From Trissonchulus latispiculum (lineage: Eukaryota > Nematoda > Enoplea > Enoplida > Ironidae), in contig JASAND010020062.1 in assembly GCA_030248195.1 (NCBI GenBank), positions 1-64,000 of the forward strand: DNA of 64,000 nt, written 5' to 3'. The notes below the pieces were generated by a model, which saw nothing but the letters and a program-made list of their open reading frames with translations, searched no databases and had not been told where the DNA came from. Numbering within the stretch: position 1 is the first letter of the stretch; every line of letters begins with the position of its first letter. Below are positions 13,801-25,800 of this stretch, one piece after another. The position numbers were made by a program, and so were the translations under genes.

Positions 13801-16800
13801 TGCCTTGAGCTGTTTTTTTATCTATTTTAAATATATACTTTAAATATTTTAAATATTTACTTTATTTTTATTTACTTACGTAGTTTTTATTTCTATTCCA
13901 GTGCTCCGTTTGTGCCAGTCGACGATGGCACGGATGATTCTCCATTTTTTGGCGGTGGCGATGGCGGCGGAGACCAGGATTATCCGGGACCGATTATCGA
14001 TCCTTTCATCGATTCGCCACCGGAAATGATCGATTCCATGGATAATATCGGTGTTCGTCGAGTTCCCCGCGATCTGCGCCACCTGGCCGACAGTCCACAG
14101 CTGGTCTTGCCGGTTCTCTCGCCGGCGTCAGAGCAGCAGCGACGTCGAAAGCGTCAGACGCTGATCTTTGTGACGCGGAATCATGAGACCAATGAAACGC
14201 GCCAGGAGATCAGAACGTTTGAGTTTCAGATGGTACGTAGGTCAGGAGGAAGCGGTTTAGTTTTTAGTTTCTTAAATGCAACAACATTTAAGCTTTCTTG
14301 ACACCGTTAGTCTGTCAAACTAATCGTTGTTTAATTTTTCATTTTTTAAAAAACACAAATAATTTATAAATCTAATCTTAAAATCTTTTACGCTTGAAAT
14401 GGGTACCGCCGATTTGTCATTTGAAACTAAAGTTTGTCCTTTCCTCTTTTTCGTACATTTTTGTTTTTACCGAACCCGGTCTTTTGTTCATTCAGGTTAA
14501 TACTACCGATACGTGTTACACAATAACGGATTTGAAACCGTCCACGCAATATTTTGTCTTTGTAACATCTGTGAACGATTATGGCTCAAGTTTGCCCTCC
14601 ATACGAGCCATTGGAACCACCTTACCAAGTATGTGTAAGCTTTATTTGCCACTTTTCTTGAACTTGAGCTTACAGGGCATAGCCATGCAGGCATATCTCA
14701 AATACATATGCCATGGCATTTACAAACTTTATTACACTTAATATTAACCAGTTAGTTGCAGTCGCAATGGTACATATGTGCTTATGCTTAATACGTAGTT
14801 TGTAAGAAGAGTGCAGGGAGAGTCTTACTTCTGTATACTTTTACTTATTGAACTTGTACCTTAGGTTTTGCGTTTTTCAAACAACTTGCTTTTCAATTCT
14901 GATCTGTACGTTTTTCATGGCGTCGTGTCATTACTAGAATTAGATGATTGGCCTTTTCTTGCCACGGCAGCTGTTAAATTTTTGGGTCGCGACGTTTCGC
15001 CCATCTTTACCTATGGGCGTCTTCAGGCTAGTAGCCCTTAAGGTGGTGATTCCTTTTGGGCACATATTGTTATTTGGCGGCTTAAATCAAGATGAAATTT
15101 GATGAAACTTTCCGAAATAAGTTCTTTTATCGTTCTAACACCCTCCGCGCAATCCCGATTCAAAAATTCGAGATTTCCGGTCAGGGCGGTTTTTCCTAAT
15201 TTCTGAAAGTTTGACAGTAACTATACAGCTATGACTATATTTATTCGAAAGATCTCATTGAGCTTCACATTTTTGCTTTTTAAAGCAAGTTTCTAGCTTT
15301 TCTCTCCCGTGAGATATAGCCGATTTTCTTATTTTACGTCGAAAACTTGTCATTTTTGCAGAAATCAAATAATCCAACATTTCTTGAACTACGCAAGCCG
15401 TAAAATCAAACTAAGGGCGTCGATCTGAAGGTCTCGCAGGGACAAATTATCCGACGCATGATCGTCTTCCAACTGCTATCCTGTAGGCTGCTATCATAAA
15501 AAATGTAGTTTTTGCAAAAACACGACCAATTTTTTTTCAAAGATTGTGGAGTATTCGCCATGCAAGCTGGAGGGCTGGTACTGAACAAATGTGTTCTGCA
15601 CAAATATACCCAGGGACGATTTTTTAGTTGCCCCGATTGCTGCTTTCTAGCTATAGTAGACGCTTGACAAATTTGGAAAAAGTAGGCAAAATACAAGTTA
15701 CGCACACATTTCAGCTTATTTCTCTATAACGAAGAGCGATTTCACAATAATTAAAAAAATCGTCTCCAGCTATTTGATGGAGGTACCGAATGATATAACC
15801 GATGTCTCGCGAAAAAATTTACTTGAGTCGGCAAAAATTCTGGAAGATTATACTTCTTCTAAAATGTGTTAAAAATATTTTAGAAAATCAACATTAATTT
15901 CGTGCTATACATTAAAAAGAGAAAATGTCAAAGCTACATTTTGATATAAAAATGGCTTCATAACTCCAAGTAATGAATGAGTAATAATGGTGCAAACTTT
16001 ATGTGACCAAAGGGAATCACCACCTTAAGGGGGGGGCTACTTAAGGTTTGCCCCGACTTTGTCCGATTGGCCTCCTTTTTGGCACAGATATAGAGCATGG
16101 GTGTGGTCAAAAAAATATCGGGTACTGAGATCTTAGTCGCCCTCCAGTCGTGTGCAGCCGTCGCTTTTATGTGCCCGACCCCCCATTTTTCGCTACTACC
16201 AATATAATTGATTAAAAATTTCTGCTGGCTGTTAGACATTAGCTTCAAGGCTGCCATTTGGCATAATAATTTGGCAAATGTGACCCCATTTGCAGAAAAA
16301 TACTAGACGGCTGTATTATCTTATCTGAATCTGCGGGAATTGATCTTCAAATTTGAAGTTTCGCCAGAAATTTAAAAAATTTTGGCTAACGAAAAGAAAA
16401 TTTTAATTTTGGTGCAAGCTATAAGGCTGTAATTCGGCATGTACAGAGGCCCTATAGGTGTGCTCATGTGTGCCAAATAGTAGGAAATTCTGCTGACTGA
16501 AAAATTTTTATGCCGACTTGAATTTTCAAAAATTGTAAAAATCGCCATTTTTGGGCAATGGTACCCCAAAAATCGAAAAAATTAAGTTTTTTGAAATTGA
16601 CAATTTTAGAGATATTTGAACTCAGCGTGGTCGAAAATACACCCACACCAAATTTCAGCTCGATTAGTGAAGGTTTGCGACTTCTATGGCTGCAGAAAGC
16701 TTCTACACAGGATCCAACAGACCAAAAATGACGATTTTGGCAATTTTTGAAGATTCAAGTCGGCATAAAAAATTTTTCAGTCGGCAGAATTTCCTACTAT

Positions 16801-19800
16801 TTGGCAATCATGAGCACACCTATAGGGCCTCGGTACATGCCAAATTACAGCCTTATAGCTTGCACCAAAATTAAAATTTTCTTTTCGTTAGCCAAAATTT
16901 TTTAAATTTCTGGCGAAACTTCAACTTTGAAGATCAATTCCCGTAGATTCAGATAAGATACAGCCGTCTAGTATTTTTCTGCAGATGGGGTCATATTTGC
17001 TAAATTATTATGCCAAATGGTGGCCTTGAAGCTAACGTCTAACAGCCAGCAGAAATTTATAATCAATTATATTGGTAGTAGTGAAAAATGGGGGGTCGGG
17101 CACATAAAAGCGACGGCTGCACACGACTGGAGGGCGACTAAGATCTCACTACCCGATATTTTTTTGACCACGCCCATGCTCTATATCTGTGCCAAAAAGG
17201 AGGCCAATCGGACAAAGTCGGGGCAAGTCCATTTTAGTAGCCCCCCCCTTAAGAGGGCTGTTGGGATAAGAGGCGGTCGGAGATTTGATCCGGGACCGGA
17301 CGCGCCACTCCTGTGGGTAGTATAGTGGTAATGTTACACAGGAGTGGCGCGTACGGTCCCGGATCAAATCCCCGACCGCCTTTTATCCCAACAGCCCTCT
17401 TAAGGGCTACTGGCCTGAAGACGCCCATAAGTAAAGATGGGCGAAACGTCGCGACCCAAAATTTAACAGCTGCAGTGGCAAGAAAAGGCCAATCATCTAA
17501 TTCTAGTAATAACTTGCTTTTCCTTGACCTTGAGCTTTTTTATTTTTTCATGTTATTTTAGCTGAAATTCCACCAGACAAGATCCCCGACATTGAATCTT
17601 GTTGTTCGCGAAACGGAGTGGCGGAAGAATGCCGGCCCAAACTGTGCTCTCTAACAAATGATGCCACCTCTTCGATTGGTGCCTTCGATATTGCTCTCAA
17701 TTGCCAGTCCGAGTTCGACAAGGCTGCCCCCTGTTTGGCTGGTAATAAAAACAAAATCAATATAATAATATCGATTCTAGTTTTGCTTTTGCTCTAGGAC
17801 AGTAATTAATTTTTAACAGTAATTAGGAACTTTCAAAATAATGCTTTGCAAAAAACGATTTATTTGTTCACAATGTTCTTTCGTTTCGCAGATTCAAAAC
17901 ATTCTGTGGCATGAAGTTGCAGCTTTTGACTAACGAGAAGGAAAGACGCTCTACCGATTAAGCCACAGATGCACAACCGATAGACTGTATTGTTTACAAA
18001 CAATCGGCACAAGTTTGATCCAGCGTGGATACAGACTAGCCTGGCGCGAAATTGACTTCATTCTTGCTTAATTTACCCTTATTTCAGTGTTTTAAACCTT
18101 TCAATAGCAACCTCTTTTTAAGATTTTCAAAAATTTTCGCTCCTTCAGCGCGAAATTTACTCAGCGCTTTTTTGTTTAATTTCCTTTTATTTTTGCTTTT
18201 AAAATCTGATTTTCAAAACTTTTTCAACTTCTTGGGGGCTTTGCCAACCAGACCCCCCCCCCCTCATTTTCTGCAGTCCTTCCTCGCGAAAAAATTTTCT
18301 ATGTGCGCCACTGGACTAGAAAACTGTATTAGTCGTTACTTGTCTTTGTGTTTTTTTTCAGATGGTCGTAATCACAGCGCCTGCTGCGCTCGCCACGGCG
18401 TTCAAGAGACCTGCATGGGCCTTTGCGATGGCAGCGGGGAATCCATGGATCTCCATTCCATCATGTGCCTTTCGATGGACATGAACGTCATTTTTGGCTG
18501 TCTCAGAGAAGGATATGGTGATTTTTTAATGGATATCCTACAAATGTCAAACACCGAAAAAAATTGTTTTTTCCGAAGTGCGAAGCATGCATGCTTCAAG
18601 AAGAGCAAGGAAAACTATTCTAGCTTATGTTATTTTCAGCTATACATATAGGTTTGATCGTTCTCATTTGATTATGGCTTTATGACTAATAATTGCGGTT
18701 GCATTTAGTAATAAAAATCTACTAAAGTAGATTAAAATACATGGACATAAATTAGATGTCTCTTCTCAACTTCTGCTTTGTCTAAATTAAGCCTGTTTTT
18801 CATGCTGTTTTTTCTGTTTCAGTGAAGCTGCCTTCCCCACCGACCAATGTCAGCATCAGCAACATCAACCAAAGGGCAGCCACCGTTTCCTGGAGCCATC
18901 CTCTGAATAATCATGAGAAAGTTGATAACTACACCCTGTTCTACAAAGCCGATCAGTTTGAGCACAATTATAGAGAAGTAAGCTGATAATATCCTAAGAA
19001 AGAGGCACCTAAGCGGATCTAAAAAGTCAAAACTGGACAAGAGGCGGAGAGACGAAGGTCACGGATAGAAAGCGTGAAACTGCAAACATCACTGTTTTCA
19101 TAGTTTAAATAGTCAAATTTCAAACTAAAATTATCATTTGATGCTGTATGATGGTTTCAGAGTTTGTCTGTCAATTTGTTGTTAGTAATCTCTGAAATGA
19201 TTTATTATTGAATAAATATTAATTAAATGTTTATTTTAGGTCCATGATGCTCGATCACCACACGAGTTGATAGATCTGCTCCCCGATACTCCATACATTG
19301 TCTATGTGGTGGCCAATGGCGAGCACGGTCCCAGCTTAGCCTCAACTCGTGCTGCCTTTTTCACTCAACGAGGTACAACGTTGTTGTTGTTGTTATTGCC
19401 GGGCTACTCAGCCAAGAGGCTATGAGGGCACTAGCCTTTGTCTCTCCCCATCAGTCATAGCTAGTATGACTCTCGCTTCGTCGCCTGAATGCTGCTCCCA
19501 CAATGGGAAGCTGGAGCAGACACCTTCTTGGCCTTTCGGCTCCGGTAGTAAGACTTCCATTAACTGCTCATACAACGTGCTTTTCAAGAACGACTTAACT
19601 TCTTATTTTTATGGTTTTTTCATCCATTCCTGTGTAGTGTCTTCCAAGTTGTCTAAATTGAGGTGTTTTTAACCTGTGTAACGCATCTAGGCTTCGGTTG
19701 CGGGAATTTATCCTGTTTCATCGTGGGAAATTTTATCCAATAGTTTTGACATGCCAGGACTGAAATATGGATCACTAAATTTGCCTGCAAGAACCGTATT

Positions 19801-22800
19801 TTTAAGTAAAGGGAGATGCATACGTACTCAGGAGCTGAACATATCTTTCAATAAAAGTTTCCAACTGATATTATAGTTTTATCCACACAAACTTTGTTCC
19901 CATTTCATTTCATTTTCAGATGAAAACAGCCTCTGCGAATTCGGTGTCCCGCTTTTGGATCCGGACGGGAATACCGTTTTCTGTGCTCCACCAGTCAATC
20001 CATGTCCGTCTATGTATATGTGCTATGAAGGAACTCTACTTGAGGATTCATTCTGTTGTCCCAGAAGTACGTGTTTTAGCTGACTAAAGAGTAACGAAAA
20101 CAGTAAAAGGGTAAAAGGCTTTAACGTAACTTTTGGTGGTGTGGAAAATTCTATCATTCTCTGATTGGGTACGATTGGGGCCAGTATAACTAAACTTTAA
20201 GATTTAGTCGGGTTATGGTAGTTAGCTCTGAAGTCTTGGATTTTGTTTGGTAGGATACCGTTTATCATAAAATATTCCTTTTATTTCAATGAGAACACGA
20301 AATCGTTCATCTCAGGTTCGACTGATTTGAACCAACTTTTGTTAGAATCAAACACATAAGAAGATATACTGATAGCTTGAATTTAGCATCTATCAAAGCC
20401 TTGAATTTAGCCCTCCTCTAGTACAGTGTTACTGTACTTGTTGAAATACAAGAGGAAAATATAGTAAACTCTGGCTAGCAGGCGGATCAACGAAGGATAC
20501 ACGGCATTAATCATAAAGAAATAATGAAACACGCTTGCGCTGCAGTCACTAAACAGTGCATAAGCCTTATTCCGAAACAGGAGAGAGCCAATGGCCGCGG
20601 TTACTGTTTTGTGAAATGTTTCAGTGGAGCCCGTGATCGAGCCACCAGGCGTCTCACCGCCCACATCGCCCGGCGAAGGCCCAATGGAGCCCCAGTTGCC
20701 GGATGTGGGCAAATGCTGCCGAGATCGTGGCGTCAAAGAGCCCTGTCTCAGTCGCTGTCGATACAACGTTACGGCCGTCGATATGATGGCTGTGGGGCAG
20801 GAGTGCTACGAGAATATCGAGGATTGGGTCTCTTGCGGTTCGGATGATCGAGATCACAGAGCCTGTTGTGCGGAAGGCGGGGCGCCCCAAGCCTGCCTGG
20901 ATTTCTGCTTTCCCCCGGATGCAGAGCGGGGACTTCAGCTATCCGAGGACCATATTGTCTGCATTGCCTACATCGATCTAATGGTTAAATGTCATCGAGA
21001 AGGCGTTTGTAAGTGCAGTTGCGGATATTAGTTTAATTATAATTATAATTAATTATATGTATGTATGAACATTTGGAGTTAGTGTGCAGTTTTCACGAAA
21101 TGGTGAACTGTTGCTTGCGCCTGTAGATGTGGAAAGATTCAAATAAAAACTCAATTTCTGATTGAAGAAATCTAAGTAATCATGATTTAAATCAAATTTA
21201 AATTTTCCCAGTAATGTGCGGCTTCACAGTTCGGTTTTTATCTCTGAACAGTTGTGTAGAATTTCAATTTCAATAACGTTTTCATCACATCTCAGTTTTC
21301 ATTTTCTTGTTTTCAGTGAAACTGCCCGGGCCGCCCATCAATCTGCGACTGAGTTTCCTGGGCGAGGACTATGCCATGATGGAATGGTATCCGCCGATTC
21401 ATGTCACTCCAGTGAATCACTATCAAATCCTGCTCCTGAACGATAAGACTGGAGAGTTGATTAAAGCTGTAAGCCAAGCCAAGCTGTAATCTGTGTGAAT
21501 TAAATGAGAACATTTTATGGGAAGGCTTTTTAGGGACTGCTAGTTCATAAATTTTTAATAGAAAATGGGGGGTCATCGTTCCGTTTCCAGTATGCGCTTT
21601 AAAATGGTACAATGGTACTGCGCTGTCGTTAAAACGTTGCCGTTGTAGTGCCAACTTTTCTGCTAGAGTTGCTGGCTGAATGGGATTTGGGCTTTCGTAA
21701 ACTGAAAACTTTTCATCTTGAGTAGTTGTTTCAAAAACAAAGCGTATTTCGAAAGGTACACACGGTCTATAAAACGTATCAAAAATTACATATTATATGC
21801 ATTTTTATATTTGAACATGTCTCTTAAGGTGCTGGTATCGCTTTGTGTAAATTCGACCCTACAAGCTTCAATTCTTTATGAAAGTGGATGAAACTTTCCA
21901 AATACCTTATTTTCGTGCTCTTTAACATTCTGGGACCAGTCCCGGATTTTTAGGTTTAAAGATAAGAAAGTTTTGGATTTTGCCATTATTCTCTCAGTAC
22001 ATAGTCGCTACACCGGATTGGTTGTTATGGCTGGAAAGAAGGTACCAAAATGAACATTTTTGCTTTTACAACTTTTGAGCTACCTCTAGTGGTTAAGGCA
22101 GTATAAGCCCAAAATGACTTTTGGGGTAAAAAATGGCCATTTTTGACGAAATCAGTTTTTTCAAAATTACTGCCAAATTTTACAGACAATTTCGGCTTAT
22201 TTATACTCAATCGGTACACCGTCCAATTGCGCATTTCATCAATACCTATTCGCTGGAGTTCGTTGCTTTAAGCTAGGGAATTCGCCGAAAAACCATTTTG
22301 GCAAAATTGCGATTATTTTGTTTTGAACATTGATTTCTCAAAAACTGTCCAATGGCTTCGCGTGATTTTGGGCTGAATGAAAATTCGCCCTATAGCGGAG
22401 GGACATTTTTCTTGGTTTGAGCTAAAACATCTCCAGGTGTGAGAAAACTGAAGAGAAAGTTGCGAATTTTCGTGTCATCGCGCATTTGCCGGATTTTCTG
22501 GAGTACTGAGACTTGTTGAGCCAAATCCAAAAAAATGTCCCTCGGCCCACATGTCCTTCATATCATGGCACAAGAAAAAATTTTGGCCGATTCTACAGTT
22601 TTGAGAAATCGATGTTCAAAAATTTTTGGTCTATATTCAGTCTGTCAGATGTCAGCATGTCGGAAGTTTATTGCTATTTTTTGCCAATTTTGCTGGTTTC
22701 ATAAGCTCATGTTAATGTACAGATTATAAGCTTTAAAACGATGCATAAAGCTCTTTCCAACTCCCAAAAGTGCGAAAGTTATAGCGTTTCGAAAAATAAC

Positions 22801-25800
22801 CACAAAAGCACTGCACAAAAGGATACCAGCACCTTAACGGAGTCCAGTCCTCTAATGGAGTTAAATTTAACTCGATCCTTGTCATGAAAGACTTGAAATA
22901 AGAATAGTAAGTCAAGTTTGAGTCGAGTTAAACGCGTTCAAAGACTTAATTTTAAGTCTGCTTTGCTCTACTCTTTCCTAAAAAGACCCTTTTAGATTTG
23001 TGTTTTAAGTTTGTGAGAATATGTTTTGGTTGGGCTCCAAAATTTCTTTAGTTTTTCTGATCGTCCGGCTGTACCTAAATTAATAGTAGAATTTTTAGTT
23101 TTCACTCCAACACAATTTCCGATTCGGTTTCAGCAAGAACAGTCAGTGACCAAAACTATTTCTAGTTTCAGTTTCAGCTTCAGTGATGATGAGGTCCCGG
23201 TAGTGGCGGCCCCGGTGCATCTCTAATTAAAGGCTATCAGGCCTTCAACATAGTTACAGATCCTTCGTTTTTCGAGGATCAGCACCCTTTACTAATGTTA
23301 CTAATGATATCCACACTATTCATCACGCCTACACACTAACTCCTTCACATCATTTTGTTGTTGGCACTAACCACAAGAGGAATAATTGTATGTATATAAT
23401 TAATTGTGTTGTTAACCTCCTTGGTCATAATTAACGGGCTAGTCCCGTCTGGTCATAGTTATTTGGGCACAAATTGCCCTTATTTACCCTACTTTGCACT
23501 GCTGTATTTTATGTTATTTCTTTATATTCTTATGCGTTCTAATTATATCTGTGCAACAATTAAATGAATCCGAAATTCGGGTCTCTTGGAGGCTTGGCCC
23601 GATCAAATTAAAATTATCTCAATTATTGGAAAGGAAATTTAATATTGTACTGGATCCCTCTGATGACGAATTTCGGTTCCGATCGTAGATATGAATGTGT
23701 ATTCGCAAACTATCAGAAGTATGAATCTAAGGGATTGGGGCCGAAAGATTCATTACTTCAGTTAATTTGTGAGTACTTAAATGAATTCACACTTTTAATT
23801 GATCATTTATTGTGATTCAAGTTTCACGTTTCAAGTTTTCAGAATACTCGCCAATTCTACACTGCGTTTAGACTATTCTTTTTTATACTAAAATTCTTAA
23901 CTCAGATTATAATTTGTATTGTACGGTTTCTGTTTCTGCTGTTGTTTTATCTTGATTCTTTCAATATTTTCCTTGTTCAAGAACTCTGTACTATCTACTT
24001 CCTTTTTCATGCAATATGTTTGGGTAGTAAGTTGCACTTTACCGAAATTCATGTATGACTACACCTATCTAACATAGTCTAAAAACTATTCAGCTTCAGT
24101 GACCAACGCTGGAACCTGCGGGAAATGACGCCTAGGTTTCTAAAAGATGTGATACCTTCACAATTATGTACAATATTATTATTTCCTAACTAAGACTTAT
24201 TTCCGAACTTAACATTATACTTTCACTTCATTTTTCATAAGTGCTCCCCCCAGTACGTTCTTGATTTTGGCCTTTAACGGTTTTCCTCTTTTGTTCCACT
24301 TGAATCTAATTTGAATCCTTTCCGTCAAGCACAACTTTGCTTCATTTTCCTTTCTAATTTATTTGCTTACATACTTCTCCCACTAATTGGAAACTGAGAT
24401 CTGTATCTCTGAGACTTGGGTTTATTATTTGTTTTTCATAAAATGACGTCCCTCCCTGTATCAGTAAATTCAAGTCACAAACTATAATTAAGTCCGACTC
24501 AAGAAGTCCTGTTCTTGTAACCATTAGGTGCAGTCTTTTATTAATACTTCCTTAAAAATGTGTGCTTGCCAGTGCTCGATGCATTTTTTATGAGTTATTA
24601 ATAATTAGATTAGAATTATTTTTTGCTAATCGCTTAGCTTCCGTGACTGAGATGGTGAAACTTTGGTGTCGTACATACATATCCATCTACGAAATTTTTG
24701 GAGAAAAAGACTGAAAAATTAAATCCTGACTGTTTGGTTTTACTTACTTTAAGATTTAACTTGTAGTACGGTTTACCTTTCAATGCTATTTTTAGATTCC
24801 TTAACAGAGTTTGAATCGCTTTCCTAATTTGAACTATATGATTAAATTTTAATTTTGTAGATTCCCGTGTCACTTCGACGAAGTTACATATATACAGAAA
24901 CGTTTTTCTAAAATAGTTTTGTTCTTTTCTTGCTTGGTTCATTCTAGGTATGTACAAATTTGCCGCATTTAGCATCCTGCAATCTTTTATCCATTTAAAG
25001 ACTAAACTAGTCCAAACAAGTTAGACCCTGATTGAAAAATTAGTTTTGACAAATTCTATTTCCATTTTTGTTGGCCAAATTTGTCTCGAACTGTTGGAAG
25101 CCAACCTCTGAATTAGTTTTTATCTTTGTTTATTTGGCATTGATTTTTTCATAGCCCCCCACTTCACAATGAGTTCTACAGACGTACAGGATCTTCTGCG
25201 CTTTCCCAACAACCCTAATTTTTGATATTTTTGACCAATAACTTTAAAATTATTGTATGGGTGCATACTGGAGGCTGATGAAATCAAAATATCAAAAATT
25301 TAAAAAATTTTTTATTTTAGTTTGTTGAGGGATGACCAAGGGGAAGATAATAATTTTTTGAAAACAATATTGTTAAAAACTTGCATACAAGAGTTTTCAG
25401 ATGCGCTGAGCACAAATTTGATATCCGTTTTTCGATTAAGCTTTTAGTTAGCTCAGTATAAGCTAACGTGATGCTTTCAACTTTAGCTAATACTGAGCTA
25501 ACCAAAAGCTGAATCGAAAACGGATTTCAGATTCTTGCTCAGCAACCGCTGCATGCAGGCTTTCAGCATTTTTTTTGAAAATTATTCGGTTCCCCTTGGT
25601 TCCCCTTTACCAAACTAAAATTTAAATTTTTTAAGAATTTAAAATTTTTGTATTTTTGAATTTATCAGGCTCCAGTCTGCTTCCATACAAAATTTCAAAG
25701 TTTTGTTCAAAAAATCAAAAGTTTGAGCTGGGGGCAAAGAAAAAGCGCAAAAGATCCGATGAACAGATCTTTTGCTAGGAATGCTAACCTGACTTTTTAT

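Larger units (their letters stand above)
14930..17510. mobile_element. large palindrome with two TTAA-type insertions
   Basis: The outer arms ATTACTAGAATTAGATGATT and the mirrored right end pair for about 110 bases. Inner arms 16029-16630 and about 16650-17248 pair over about 600 bases. Each arm has been opened at the equivalent TTAA by a different element (15042-16024 on the left, 17253-17399 on the right). AACTTGCTTTTC lies near both ends (14882-14893 and 17510-17521), perhaps a duplication with a partly altered left end. Confidence 0.75.

Noticed and set aside
11188..14301. Second receptor-like gene in the 9.8-14.3 kb intron
   Set aside because: The only coding exon there, 13902-14232, fits the frame and phase of the Ig/FN3/DB gene.
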